NCBI GenBank assembly: GCA_030562195.1
Contig: JAUJPP010000012.1
Location: forward strand, 22,134,001 to 22,198,000
Source of the DNA: Nipponacmea schrenckii
Lineage: Eukaryota; Mollusca; Gastropoda; Lottiidae
Direction: 5' to 3'
DNA: 64,000 bases
Part shown: piece by piece, positions 26,701 to 34,784 of the stretch
Layout: each line of letters starts with the position of its first letter
How positions within the stretch are numbered: position 1 is the stretch's first letter
Translations under genes and position numbers: made by a program
Notes under the pieces: model-generated
What the model was told of the DNA's origin: nothing
The model's database searches: none
What the model saw: the letters and a program-made list of their open reading frames with translations, nothing else

Positions 26701-29700
26701 TTCATTCATTTTTTAATTTATTCATTCATTCATTTATTCATAACTGTCTAGCATTCATTCATTCAATCATTAAATAAGTATTCATTCATTCATGCACTTT
26801 CCTTCAGTTTTTCATTTTGTACCCAAAATGGTTTCAATAAAATTGAATGTTTTACGTCCTTTTGAACACAAACTTGGACAATTGTTGATTTAAATAATAT
26901 TTATTGAATAAAGGTTTACATATCAGTTACAATGATTACACATAAATTGGATTCGGAAAAAAGGACAAGGCTTATGTTATGTTATAATGGAAAAATTATT
27001 GATGGATTTCGGACAAATAAACCCTTCCACTGGAACCTTTCACTCCCACGCAAACGCATTAGTACAGACCATGATTTTTCATGCCAACGATTAAACACCA
27101 TGTCTACCGACTCCGACCTGCATCGCTGACAAGCGGAAAGCAGGTTAATACTGGAAGGATTTGAAACCAGAAGTTAATAAGTTCATGTAGACATATCCCC
27201 TATCGACCAGACGCGGCTTAAACAGTTGACATGTTTTGTCAATCAAAGTGATATACCGTTGATTATTTGTCGATCGCATTCCAACCAACAAACAATCGTT
27301 TTTACTAATCTGCCAATATTGCAATCTATAATATACGAGTTATCAGAAATGTGGGGTTGTATAGCACTGCGGTTAGAGCGTTGGTTCTTTACGTCATGAC
27401 GTCATTTGCTTGGATACGTTAAAAATGTCAGACGTGAGTTCTTATCTGGATCAGTGTGTGTGAAAGTCTGATGACCTTGAATATGTCATCTTCACTCATA
27501 TTTCCAGTCCATCCAGCTGTAAATGGGTACGGAAACATCAATGTCAAGAATTTTGGCCAAGGACCAGTTGGTAGAAAGGATCCCTGTCACGGTGGACTTG
27601 TGAACCTAAGTTTTTCTCCTTGTAAAATAAAGTTGTTTCTTTCTTTTTTTTTTCTTTCTTATGTGGACAATCCAATAAAGACGAAGTGATAAACCTGAAT
27701 TATATGTAGAGTTGTCAAACTTATTGTCTAGGCTGATAAAACCAGTCTGTAACCGTTCCGGGACATGATAAACGTACATGTGGAACAGCGATACGTGTCG
27801 ATATCCCATCGGGATTTTCGTAGGCTACTTCTATACAACTAACCAATTCGAATGACATTTAGTAATTGGAGAATATATATGGGATAAAATATAAAGATAA
27901 CAATTACTTTCTTAAATAACGCCCGTCATCACCAATGCTCGATAAAAACTGGAGTACTCTCGTCGATGTCATTTAATAAATTATTGTTATCCAAATAATT
28001 GTGATCAGTTATCTATACTCCTGAAGGAATTTCTTTCACATATTTTGAATTCTAGATATATATGTACAGCTATGTGGACACACTGCCAATATAGATCACT
28101 ACAATCCATAAATCATAAGTTATTAGCCATGTGGACTCCCTGAAAGATGCGGAGTGGACAAACCCATATACTTATTTACGCTGTGTGTAGTCTTCTTAAG
28201 AGATCTCAATTTGGCAAATGAATATGCATTGTTAGATTTGTAGACTGTCTTAAAAGGAGGAACTTCAACTGGCTCAAACGACATATATTAGTGATGTCTC
28301 AATATTGGTTTTAAGCGGATCAACAGAAATCAAATTGGTGAAATGAAATGAATGGAGTTTTCTGTCCTACTCTTCTGCACCTATCAGATTGGTGATATGT
28401 AAGCTATTAATGTACATGAGACACCATACACATGGTTTAAAACCTGTTTACAAGTTTTCCAGGACTGTATTAATGAAGTTTATCTCTTGTCTCTTGTAAT
28501 ATTGAGAATGTTACGTGTACTATAGCAATGCAGCTAGAATCAAAAACACTATAATTTCTATTTCAGACGAGCTCTAAAAGCAACGTTTGTACTTATACCG
28601 TTATTTGGTATCCAGCTGTTCGTCACCTTATATCGAGTTCCAGCCGGAAGTGAAGCAGCTGGAGCTTATGAAAAATTTACAACCTTCGTCATCAACTCAC
28701 AGGTCTGTTTCGAACCTTTATGTGACATTTAGTAGTAAAGATCACATTCAATTATTTTAATGCGTTTCATTATGTAAGGGATATTTGTTGTCTGGCAGTT
28801 GGAGACTATAACTTTAACGTACTTGTTCTCATCAAGTCGAAAAGTTATAATTGGACTGAAGACAGTGGCTTGTGTTTCTAAACCTTTGGTGAGTCCCAAC
28901 CTCTAGAATGAGGATGCTCGAGAAAGATCAAGCATCTAACGATAAGGTGCAAGTTAAAGGTTTAAGGTGCAAGCTCCCCCCCCCCCCCCAAAAGAAAAAA
29001 AAGGGGATACGCAACCTATTGCTCTAGAATATAACATTGTGCGGTATATTTTGATCTGAAAATTATCAAATTGTTTTGCTTATTGCCTTATAAGTTCACA
29101 TAAAAAATGAAATGCATCAACAGCTGCTTTCTATCTATCTCGTTATTTTCTCATGTATAATTTATTTGTCTTTTTCAGGGTTTTTTCGTGGCCCTGATAT
29201 TTTGTTTCTGTAATGGCGAGGTAAGAAATAAACCCACATTTATTTTTTGATATCGTATTTCTAAGTTTTTCTTTCTGTTGTAACAAACCATTTCAGATTG
29301 ATAAAAAAAATTTCATATTGCATCATTTTTTAAAGATAACACTCGAATAAGAGACTAAGTCGATGTTGATTTTCATTGTATCATGTGATTTTCAAATCAA
29401 CCAATCAACATGTTTGCACGTTACGATATTTAATTTGCTTTGTAGCTTTTAACATGCACAAAAATAAAACAAAGGATTCGTGAATACGAGCAACCTCGCT
29501 GATGCCTGATACGATAAGAGTGCGTTTGATTTGTTAAAATTCGTCGTCTCATACGAATCTATTTAGAACACAGAGCTCCAGGGTCCAATGCATTATTGAT
29601 TAGAGATCGTGGTTTCATCAAATATATTATAAGCTTGGTCTCATAAATCAACAGCTAACTCAACAGCTAATCAATTCATTTCAATTTCAAGTTTCCAATC

Positions 29701-31970
29701 TGAATCAGTTTAATTGTTTTAATGCATGTTACAAACCCTCACGTACTCTTATTTACTGCTTTATTTCAAAGTCAGTTCTTGTGTTTTTCTTTACTTTTGT
29801 TTTATTATTAATGTCATTTCCTTGAACCTAATTAGTAACCGAATTCAGATTTTTTTTACATCAAAAGTTATGTCAGTTGCAGTTTCAATTTCTTTTTGAG
29901 TTATTGGAATAGTGCCAATCAAACTTGTAATGCGCGGTAATCTTATTAAAATTTAAATATAATTTCGTTTCCTCATTATCATTCTGGTCGATCTCCATTG
30001 TAATATAATGATATTTATATCAAGGCGGTTGTAAATGACAAGTTAACGTTCGCTTTCAGTGGATGCTGTTATTGCAAACTAGGTAGTTGTTAGTAGATGA
30101 CAAGTTAACGTTCACTTTCAGTGGCTGCTGATATCGCAAACTAGGTAGTTGATAGATGACAAGTTAACGTTCGCTTCCAGGGGATGTAGATATCACAGAC
30201 TAAGTAGTTGTTGGTAGATGACAAGTTAACGTTTGCTTTCAGTGGAAGCTGATATCATAAACTAGGTAGTTGTTGGTAGATGACGAGTTAACGTTCGCTT
30301 TCAGTAGATGCTGATATCACAAACTAGATAGTTGTTGGTAGATCACAAGTTAACGTTCGCTTTCAGTAGATGCTGATATCACAAACTAGATAGTTGTTGG
30401 TAGATCACAAGTTAACGTTCGCTTTCAGTCAAATGATATCACAGATTAGGTAGTTGTTGGTAGATGACAAGTTAACGTTTGCTTCCAGTAGATGCTGATT
30501 TCACAAACTAGGTAGTTGTTAATAAATGACAATTTAAAGTTCGCTTCCAGTGGAAGCTATTTCAAGCTATTTATAGAGCTTCTGTCTCTCCAATCAGAAT
30601 CATCAGAATCACAAGCGAGTATTAGATTCAAACTATTGGTCATATCGTTCTACTTTGGGTTTCGATATCCCACAATTCATAGTCGGTACGATGCGCTGTG
30701 ATTGGTTAAAATGAACATTGACGGTACACGAACGTGGTATAAATCATTTTACATTACAATGGAGGGAAATCGATGAAAAATACTCACGAAACGAAACGGT
30801 AATCTAATTTTAATTAGATTGACTCGGCAGGTACTCAGAGACCATTATGCGGGTCATTTTCTCATATACAGATTTTTGAGAAAAAAATACGCCAAGCATG
30901 TTTGTCAAACCCTTGAAGTATCTATAGATAAAATAAATATAGAATACAGCTCTCGAATATTCTGGATTATTTTTTCGATCGTTTTTAGGTCATGAGAACG
31001 CTCAGAAACGAAAACAAGCACGTGGAGTTCGTGGCTGTGAAACAGTAGGTGATTTGGTGTTTTCCCTTTTTCGTTTAATTCAAGTTTCTGTGTTTTTCTT
31101 TGTGACGTGTGTGTGTGTGGCCCTCGTGAGAAGTGCATGCTCCTACAGAAGTTTTTTGTGTGTAGGGTGGGGTCTGCTTCCCCCCAAAAATTGCCTATAT
31201 TTTTTTAAGTGCTCTTCAATCCAATCCCCAGAATCAATTGGTTTCCAAAAGCCTGAACAATTGTGCATGGAGTGGATGACTACATGCCTAACCCCAAAAT
31301 GAGTCTACCCCCCCCCCCCCAACATATCGGCTAGAACCTTTCTTTAATTCAGTCCCGAGTCAATTCTCTTCTTCCTATCAAGCAGCCCTACTTGAGAGGC
31401 ATGCTTTGTTCATCCAAGCCACTTGGTAACACTTTCAGAGAGTCTACATAGCACATAATGTGTATTATTTTATCGTCCCGGATTCAATTTTAAAGAGCCC
31501 ACATAGTTAATATTAAGGTTTAAAATCAAGGCAGTCCTTTCTGGGTGTCTACATTGTATACACTGGGAATTTTAGCCATATATCCTTTCCGAGAGTCCAC
31601 GTTGATGGCAATACATGTATATGCATTAGATCTCTTTCAGAGAGTTCACATAGTTAATAACGCTCATTTTCCATTCATTGTTTGTATATTTCAGGTCTCA
31701 ACACACGTGAAAAGGACGTGCATGAGATGGCGATTATTAAGGCCGGGGTTAAACCTGCCGAAAATTCACACCACCGCTACTAGTTGTAATATGAGTCAAC
31801 ATCGCGAAGAATCACGAGAGTTCAAAAATGGGAACTTATTATTGGATGACTCCCGAGACTCTGGACAATCCCTGAGACGTGACTCCCAAAAAATGGAAAT
31901 GTACGAGAAAAAATATGGTGGGTACACACCTTTAAGCGATGACAATCATACTATGGTGGCCCAAATATGA
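5616..31970 (+). CDS. Class B (secretin-family) GPCR, calcitonin/DH31/PDF-receptor-like; 10 exons, 5' exons missing
   Basis: Coding exons: 5616-5707, 9967-10058, 21575-21728, 22822-22972, 23548-23608, 24283-24349, 26521-26603, 28567-28702, 29179-29220, 31695-31970. All junctions are AG/GT with matching phase; together they give 383 residues. Seen, numbered from the first complete codon: the second half of a hormone-receptor domain (1-30, with KYCHSNGTW and DYTPC), seven membrane segments, Cys115 of TM3 and Cys184-Trp185 in the second outer loop (the usual disulfide), CEGFYLH in TM3, GWG in TM4, PLFG in TM6, QGFFVA in TM7, and a Ser/Arg-rich cytoplasmic tail. Class B receptors bind peptide hormones and usually signal through Gs and cAMP. 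NEPSHFRRALKAT and QGFFVALIFCFCNGEV recall calcitonin, DH31 and PDF receptors; the exact ligand cannot be told. Introns occupy over 95% of the locus and hold many tandem arrays. The signal peptide and first HRM half were not located and may lie upstream of the window. Confidence 0.93.
5718..6165 (+). repeat. CT-rich minisatellite/low-complexity block in receptor intron
   Basis: It begins ten bases after the HRM exon donor. It is built from TCTGTCTCTTGCTCTGTATC and TGACTATGTCTCTGAT variants for about 450 bp. Long open frames (Ser/Leu/Asp-rich on +, Arg/Asp-rich on -) result only from composition. The strong pyrimidine bias on + lies just downstream of the donor. Confidence 0.9.
7528..7870 (+). 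repeat. 153-bp tandem repeat, 2.2 copies
   Basis: GATCTGTTGAAAATAT-like starts lie near 7530, 7683 and 7837. Copies share GTGGATCCAAACTC, ATATACTCGAGTA, an A-run and AGAGTTATCATTTGGA. Divergence is about 10%. Confidence 0.9.
8262..8345 (-). mobile_element. SINE-2 tail fragment
   Basis: GAAGTTTTACGTCCTACTAT and GTAGTGTGCAATTAGG match the SINE-2 3' part; strongly diverged. Confidence 0.45.
9783..9905 (+). repeat. Short tandem repeat, unit ~33 bp, about 4 copies
   Basis: AGCCAATACAACTCAAATTT followed by CATATTCAATACT recurs with variation, ending about 60 bp before the TM1 exon acceptor. Confidence 0.8.
9967..10058 (+). CDS. Class B GPCR exon: TM1
   Basis: TTTCAG precedes and GTAAGC follows. 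It starts in phase 0 and ends with two bases (AG) of an Arg codon. It encodes a hydrophobic helix beginning SLIESIYLSLG and ending AIAIFLVYR, which fits TM1 directly after the HRM domain. The 4.26-kb intron before it contains a CT-rich low-complexity block and a 153-bp tandem repeat. Confidence 0.9.
10083..10138 (+). repeat. GGCAGG-type simple repeat
   Basis: GGGCAGGGTCAGG and AGGCAGGGGCAGGGGCAGG form a G-rich run 25 bases after the TM1 exon donor. G-tracts of this kind could fold as a G-quadruplex or act as intronic splice enhancers; that is inference. Confidence 0.7.
10690..11550. repeat. 165-bp tandem repeat, about 5 copies
   Basis: GATTGAACTACAA-type cores lie at 10779, 10934, 11099, 11264 and 11429 (spacing 155, 165, 165, 165). 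Units share CGCTTATTAATTGAATAGG, ATTCCATCACGTCTG and GCCATTGACGTCTTAAA. On the - strand GTAGTTCAATCTGTTAGAG resembles a tRNA A-box region. Confidence 0.92.
11735..11990 (+). repeat. Direct duplication of ~65 bp, spaced 171 bp
   Basis: GAGACTACCTTTAAACCATG through ATGGAGGCATTGTTT occurs at 11750 and again at 11921, nearly identical. Confidence 0.88.
12250..12400 (-). mobile_element. SINE-2 copy, partial
   Basis: GGAGTTGAACGTCCTACTTT, GCTACTCTTTTTGCGA, AACTGTCGAGGGA and GGGCCTCAGTTTATTG follow the SINE-2 order, read from tail to middle on +. Confidence 0.75.
12880..13095 (+). mobile_element. SINE-1 copy, 5' truncated
   Basis: It begins near GGGTTCTAATCTCGATCGG (B-box-like) and continues through AAGTCATCTTCACTCATAAT, CAGCTGTAAATGGGTACGG and AAGGACCAGCTGGTAGAA to a pyrimidine-rich tail TTGTTTCTTTCTTTTG. 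The tRNA head is missing. Confidence 0.88.
13625..13765 (-). mobile_element. SINE-2 copy, partial
   Basis: ACGTCCTACTCTTCTGC, TAATGAAGACGGGCAACGCC, TGCAATGAGGGAAATTTTGC and TACTCTTTTT match the SINE-2 tail half closely. Confidence 0.85.
13766..18181. other. Long intron stretch without recognised genes
   Basis: No exon with supporting homology was seen. 14080-15030 contains diverged internal repeats (for example CACGCAATTAGTGTT against CACGCAATTGGTGTT about 300 bp apart, and ATTGCAGGAACC against ATTGCAAGAACC about 200 bp apart). The rest is AT-rich and unremarkable. Confidence 0.5.
18182..20408 (+). repeat. 25-bp satellite array, about 89 units, indel-free register
   Basis: The unit is built on CTATGTTAAGGTATTAGACT plus CTTCA. 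At every 300-base step from 18241 to 20341 the same phase (GTTAAGGTAT) returns, so 84 units pass without net indel. Variants are mostly at one base (TAGAC, TACAC, TAAAC) and TCTTC/TCCTC, with a rarer ACGCTCTAC form at 18901, 19801 and 20151. The array lies in the 11.5-kb receptor intron. Confidence 0.97.
20411..20627 (-). repeat. Inverted cap of the 25-bp satellite, about 8.7 units
   Basis: AGTCTAATACCTCAACATAG and following units are the reverse complement of the preceding array, joined with only 2-3 bases between the arms. The result is a perfect-type foldback about 2 x 217 bp long at the array edge. Confidence 0.95.
20760..20930. repeat. Relic of the element associated with the 25-bp satellite
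   Basis: GTCAAGGTATAAGACGCAG, CTTGACATTGTAAAGAT and a second AATAGACGCAGT with AACTTGACATGG resemble the flanks of the array at 37975-38890 and a fragment near 40028-40080. It may be a diverged copy in opposite orientation. Confidence 0.5.
21575..21728 (+). CDS. Class B GPCR exon: first inner loop, TM2, first outer loop
   Basis: A polypyrimidine run and TTTCAG precede; GTAAGT follows. It completes the split Arg codon and ends in phase 0. PLRKQHRIRLHISFF is the basic inner loop running into TM2, with the family's conserved His of TM2. The outer loop carries a glycosylation sequon (NVS). The preceding intron is 11.5 kb and contains the 2.4-kb 25-bp satellite. Confidence 0.92.
21860..22112 (-). 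mobile_element. SINE-2 copy with partial tRNA head
   Basis: Read on +: tail GAAATGAAATGAA, CATTCAGTTTGCAATGAGAG, CAGCCTGTAGCACACGGGG, TTTATTGTCCCATCCGGACG, then ATTGAATCCTGGACCTTCAG, which is the B-box region of the head on the - strand. Internally shortened. Confidence 0.88.
22822..22972 (+). CDS. Class B GPCR exon: TM3 and start of TM4
   Basis: TATTTTTCAG precedes; GTAAGA follows. Phase 0 start, phase 1 end. It encodes GCKALSFFRIYC, NYIWMFCEGFYLH and LYLTGWG. The Cys before TM3, the EGxYL signature and the Gly-Trp of TM4 are class B hallmarks, so this is the most diagnostic exon of the locus. Confidence 0.96.
23548..23608 (+). CDS. Class B GPCR exon: TM4
   Basis: AATTTCAG precedes; GTAAGT follows. 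A 61-bp exon encoding LPLIYSVIYAALRASLANE with split codons at both ends. It continues GWG from the previous exon into the class B TM4 Pro motif and ends just before the Cys-Trp of the second outer loop. Confidence 0.93.
23976..24140 (-). mobile_element. SINE-2 copy, partial
   Basis: GAATGAAGACGGGCTACGG, CCTACTCTTTTTGATGATTT, CAACTGTCAAGAGATCTTTA and CATGCCAATCCTTCCGACC match SINE-2 middle sequence. It lies in the TM4-TM5 intron, about 140 bases before the exon at 24283. Confidence 0.8.
24283..24349 (+). CDS. Class B GPCR exon: second outer loop and TM5 start
   Basis: TTCTATTTCTAG precedes; GTAAGT follows. After completing a split Ser codon it encodes CWAKSFGQYEWIIYAP and the first residues of TM5. 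The Cys-Trp pair is the conserved partner of the TM3 cysteine. It ends in phase 0. Confidence 0.93.
24533..24832 (+). mobile_element. SINE-1, full-length copy
   Basis: Head TATAGCACAGCGGTTAGGG (A-box-like), ACGTCATGTCGTCATTTGC, B-box-like GGGTTCTAATCTCGATCGG, then AAGGACCAGCTGGTAGAAAG and a tail CTTGTAAAATATAGTTGTTG plus T-rich DNA. About 300 bp. The tRNA-like head and pol III boxes mark it as a tRNA-derived SINE. Confidence 0.92.
25373..25760 (+). repeat. 60-bp tandem array, 7 copies (array A)
   Basis: GACAAGTTAACGTCTGCTTC starts lie at 25374, 25434, 25494, 25552, 25612, 25672 and 25732. Units share CTGATATCGCAAACTAGGTA. The same family reappears at 30037-30560. Confidence 0.95.
26270..26480. 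repeat. Single diverged relatives of the 165-bp repeat unit
   Basis: ATAACGTCATAACCGCC with CGACTGAACTACGTCCCCT (near 26288-26330) and GGCGTCATAACACTCTAAC (near 26461) resemble the GACGTC...GAACTAC...CCGTCCCC core at 10690-11550. Confidence 0.45.
26521..26603 (+). CDS. Class B GPCR exon: TM5 and third inner loop
   Basis: TGTTTTGCAG precedes; GTGAGA follows. It encodes VNLFFLCNILRVLVTQL and then HPNEPSHFR, the G-protein-contacting third inner loop. It ends with two bases of an Arg codon. The intron before it holds a SINE-1 copy and the first 60-bp tandem array. Confidence 0.94.
26612..26800 (+). repeat. ATTC-rich simple repeat with a 52-bp internal duplication
   Basis: TTCATTCATTCATTTATTCA followed by TAACTGTTTAGC recurs three times immediately downstream of the TM5 exon donor. 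Confidence 0.85.
27065..27165 (-). mobile_element. SINE-2 middle fragment
   Basis: TTTTTCATGCCAACGATTAA and CGACCTGCATCGCTGACAAG with GCGGAAAGCAGG match SINE-2 between the conserved core and the head. Confidence 0.6.
27358..27660 (+). mobile_element. SINE-1, full-length copy with possible target-site duplication
   Basis: Head TATAGCACTGCGGTTAGAGC, ACGTCATGACGTCATTTGC, a B-box-like GAGTTCTTATCTGGATCAG, core AAGGACCAGTTGGTAGAAAG, tail ending TTTCTTTC. ATGTGG occurs just before the head (27349) and just after the tail (27661), a candidate duplication. Confidence 0.92.
28567..28702 (+). CDS. Class B GPCR exon: TM6 and third outer loop
   Basis: ATTTCAG precedes; GTCTGT follows. RALKATFVLIPLFGIQL is the class B TM6 with its Pro-Leu-x-Gly kink. 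It is followed by LYRVPAGSEAAGAYEKF (outer loop) and FVINSQ, whose Gln starts the TM7 QG motif. Ends in phase 0. The donor GTCTGT is weaker than the others, but the reading frame fixes it. Confidence 0.93.
29179..29220 (+). CDS. Class B GPCR 42-bp exon: TM7
   Basis: TTTTTCAG precedes; GTAAGA follows. Exactly 14 codons, GFFVALIFCFCNGE. A 42-bp TM7 exon of this type is a conserved feature of secretin-family genes in animals. Phase 0 on both sides, so skipping it would keep frame but remove TM7. Confidence 0.95.
30030..30560 (+). repeat. 62-bp tandem array, about 9 copies (array B, same family as array A)
   Basis: GACAAGTTAACGTTCGCTTT starts lie at 30037, 30099, 30158, 30220, 30282, 30344, 30406, 30466 and 30528. 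Most units carry GTAGATGCTGATATCACAAA. It differs from array A by two extra bases per unit and TTCGC for TCTGC. Confidence 0.95.
31695..31970 (+). CDS. Class B GPCR last coding exon: helix 8 and cytoplasmic tail
   Basis: TATATTTCAG precedes. It encodes VSTHVKRTCMRWRL (helix 8 continuing the TM7 motif) and a polar tail rich in Ser, Arg, Asp and Glu, ending VAQI and TGA at 31968-31970. The many Ser/Thr residues are possible phosphorylation sites. The frame is also open for 150 bases upstream, but the acceptor and homology to the TM7-helix 8 junction set the exon start. Confidence 0.94.
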   Translation, partial: VSTHVKRTCMRWRLLRPGLNLPKIHTTATSCNMSQHREESREFKNGNLLLDDSRDSGQSLRRDSQKMEMYEKKYGGYTPLSDDNHTMVAQI

Positions 31971-32074
31971 CTTGAAAATTCCTTGAAAAATGAAGGCCTC
32001 GTAAAGAGTTGGGGACTACACGATTATTGTTGAAATGTGTAACTGTATGGACTATCAGATACAATGGGACATCA

Positions 32075-32215
32075 CCCTGTACGTTGCGTAGCGTCGTTAT
32101 TATCTATTATACCTGTACGTTGCGTAGCGTCGTTAAACCCATTGTGCAATGTACGTTGCGTGGCGTCGTTATTACCCATTGTTCCTGTACGTTGCGTAGC
32201 GTATTGTGTTTTTGG
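32075..32215 (+). repeat. 36-bp tandem repeat in the receptor 3' UTR, 4 copies
   Basis: GTACGTTGCGTAGCGTCGTT starts at 32079, 32115, 32151 and 32187, exactly 36 bp apart. Two + frames stay open across it because 36 is a multiple of three; neither is taken as a gene. Confidence 0.93.
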
Positions 32216-32679
32216 ACGATGTTATATCAATGAAATGGAAAAAAGGAAAAAATGAAGTTTATGTGTGAACGTGAAGTTTTAAGTATACATACGTCTTGTT
32301 CGTGAACCCAAAAACTTATTAAAAATCAAATCGGGCAGTTTGGGAGGAGTTTCACCTTGGCTTTATTGAGACTTTTTCAATTTCATTCCGTCACTTTCAT
32401 GGATGTCCAAAGTAACATAGAATTGTATTGAGTTTGGTGGCAGGTTTCTGTGGTCAGAATGGCTTCAAGTGTGATATGGATCAAAATAGAACATAATTAT
32501 TATTATTATTTCTTTGCTTTTGCTTACAATTTATTCTATGTAACCACTGTAACTTTATGACTGGCGGTGTACTAATATAAACGACATTCCCCAGCCTTTT
32601 GTAAGTGTTAACCCGTGCGTTATCTTTTTAAGTAATGATGGCATTATACTATGGTATCTGCATGTCACTATTTGATTGA

Positions 32680-33420
32680 TGTGGTTTTTTTTTAAATCGT
32701 GACACCAATTGTCCAACCCACCTATCCTCGTGATATCATTCCAGATCTGTTATAATCGGAACAACACTTGTTAATCACGATGGTATACAATAGTGATAAC
32801 TGTTTGTCAATTATAAGTGTTCTCAAATCGAGATAAATATCTTTCAATCCTCCTATAATATATTTCTAAAGTACGATCTTACTAATATACATATATTGGA
32901 GTACCTTCTCGACGTATCATTGTGATATCGTCAATCACCAGCAGTTGTTTAAAATCGTGACACCAATTGTCAAACATGATCTTAAATCGTGATAAGTATT
33001 TGTCAATCCAAACGAATATTTTAAAGTGTTAATTACGATTTTCTACATCGTGATATTGGTGTTCCTGCACTATATGTTATTGTGATATCACCATTTTAAA
33101 ATCGCGATAACCAAATCACAATGCTTTTGTAATTTCTACACCACTTGTTTCTAAATCGTTATATGTGTATGTCAATCACAAGCAGTTGTTTATAATCGAG
33201 ACACCAATTGTCAAACACGATAGTCTTAAATCGTGATAAGTATCTTTGAATCTCAGAAGATTATAATGCTAGCATATTCCAATTACATCGTAATATTGGC
33301 CTGCCTGCAGAATTAATGGTCGTGATATCGTCTTGTCAATCTAAATAAGTTGCTTTAAAATCGTGATTAAAATTGTCGAACACTGTTTTAAAATCGTGAT
33401 AATTTGATGTTAAATCGCTA
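32680..33420. repeat. Degenerate short interspersed motif field (AAATCGTGAT)
   Basis: AAATCGTGA with CACCAATTGTC, GATAAGTATTTGTCAATC and GTGATATCGTC recurs at irregular spacing some ten times. It looks like a decayed tandem array. Confidence 0.6.
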
Positions 33421-33884
33421 GCCTCAAATAGGCGAATTATTTAACTCTCATATGTCACATTGATCCTATCATTTATGATTTTACTGGACCCTTTTTATTC
33501 TGATCTATTTATATTACTCTTATTAGCTGTTTTTTTAATGTTTATTTTGAAATAAACGATATGTTTTCTCTGCCAATTCAATTTTTCCTTCCTAATAATT
33601 CAATGACAGCTCCATCCTGTTTTATACGCCAGTTGAAATATGTCCAATTATAAGAAATTTCATATTTTATGACATTGCATCGATTTAAATGTAATAAATG
33701 TAATGATATAAAGAACGAGAGAATACGGTGTGACGGAGAAATGATGGTAGGCCTAAAGTAACAGTAGTTGTTTGTTGTTTTTGAAACTGAATGAATTATG
33801 GTTCAAAAGAAACAACAAAACCACTACTAAACGTAACGTTAACGGAACGTAGGACAATTATATTCGGCACCAGAGCGGGCTGAT

Positions 33885-33990
33885 GAGCAAATCTTGACAG
33901 TGTGTAATGAAGATAACTTGGCTCTAACAGTGGTATAAGCTTACTCATTTTTGGATTTCCAACTGTCGAAGGCAACTATCAATTTGTTCT
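33885..33990 (-). mobile_element. SINE-2 fragment
   Basis: CAGTGTGTAATGAAGATAAC, GTGGTATAAGCTTACTCATT and TTTCCAACTGTCGAAGG match the SINE-2 core. It stops shortly before a SINE-1 fragment. Confidence 0.7.
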
Positions 33991-34012
33991 TCATCCGAAC
34001 ACCTATGAGCCC

Positions 34013-34128
34013 TTCAATGCCAAGCGGTTTGGCCAAGGACCGGCTGGTAGAAAGGATCCCTGTCACAATGGAGATGTGAACCTTAGTTGTACTTGTAAAA
34101 TACAGTTGTTTCTTTCTTTTCTTTCTTC
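34013..34128 (+). mobile_element. SINE-1 3' half
   Basis: CAATGCCAAGCGGTTTGGCC, GGTAGAAAGGATCCCTGTC and CTTGTAAAATACAGTTGTTT with T/C tail. Flanked on both sides by SINE-2 pieces, a nested arrangement. Confidence 0.85.
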
Positions 34129-34139
34129 CTCATGTCAGT

Positions 34140-34430
34140 AATTCCAACCTGCGTCACCGCCAAAGCCCGGTTTATTATCCCATCTGAACGATTCTAACGA
34201 CTAAATGCTTTTCAATGTCAGCATCTCCCCTTTCACCAGTATTGTTCACAGAGTCTCGTTCAATATACAAATCGAAATGGCAAGACAATTTTTTAATATC
34301 AGCCCTTCATACCTGAGTCACAGACAAAATCCCGGTCTACTGTCCGATTCGGCCGACCTGTGTCATAAAGTCTATGTCAGCATCTCAAACGTGTATCACT
34401 GACAAGCGGAAACCTAATTGAAAAGCCAAA
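34140..34430 (-). mobile_element. SINE-2 middle segment, partly duplicated
   Basis: TTCCAACCTGCGTCACCGCC, GGTTTATTATCCCATCTGAA and CTAAATGCTTTTCAATGTCA are followed by a second set (CCGGTCTACTGTCCGATTC, CATAAAGTCTATGTCAGC, TATCACTGACAAGCGGAAAC). It suggests two overlapping copies. Confidence 0.6.
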
Positions 34431-34784
34431 TGAACCATAAAGGCATACCACACGTATTTCTGTAACACTACCCAAACTGATCAATTATATTTAATTTTCA
34501 TTGAAGAGCTACTATCTTATAGATTTCGGCATTGACAAGAATGAGGCCGAGATGATTACATTCGACAAACCAAATAAACTTTAATGCCCGTGTTCTGCAC
34601 CTTTTAACAACCGAAACACCATAATCTTCTGATGGTTTCTGATAAGGAGTAGGCGGGAATATTTATTTATAAAACTAGGAAAATAACATAGATCTTACAA
34701 TTACAACGTATCTATTATCAACTCAATTGGCTAAATTATAGAGTTCTGCATTGACAGAAAGCGAGTAGCATTAATTTATTATCA

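Larger units (their letters stand above)
31971..33556 (+). other. Probable 3' UTR of the class B GPCR with two candidate poly(A) signals
   Basis: ATTAAA at 32318-32323 is followed by a G/T-rich stretch; AATAAA is at 33551-33556. Either could end the transcript; the sequence alone does not decide. The first 250 bases contain a 36-bp tandem repeat, and 32680-33420 is full of degenerate short repeats built around AAATCGTGAT. Confidence 0.45.

Noticed and set aside
31054..31302. 82-codon + frame and opposing 77-codon - frame before the last receptor exon
   Set aside because: No homology, no matching splice sites in phase with the TM7 exon, and runs of C and GT repeats inside.
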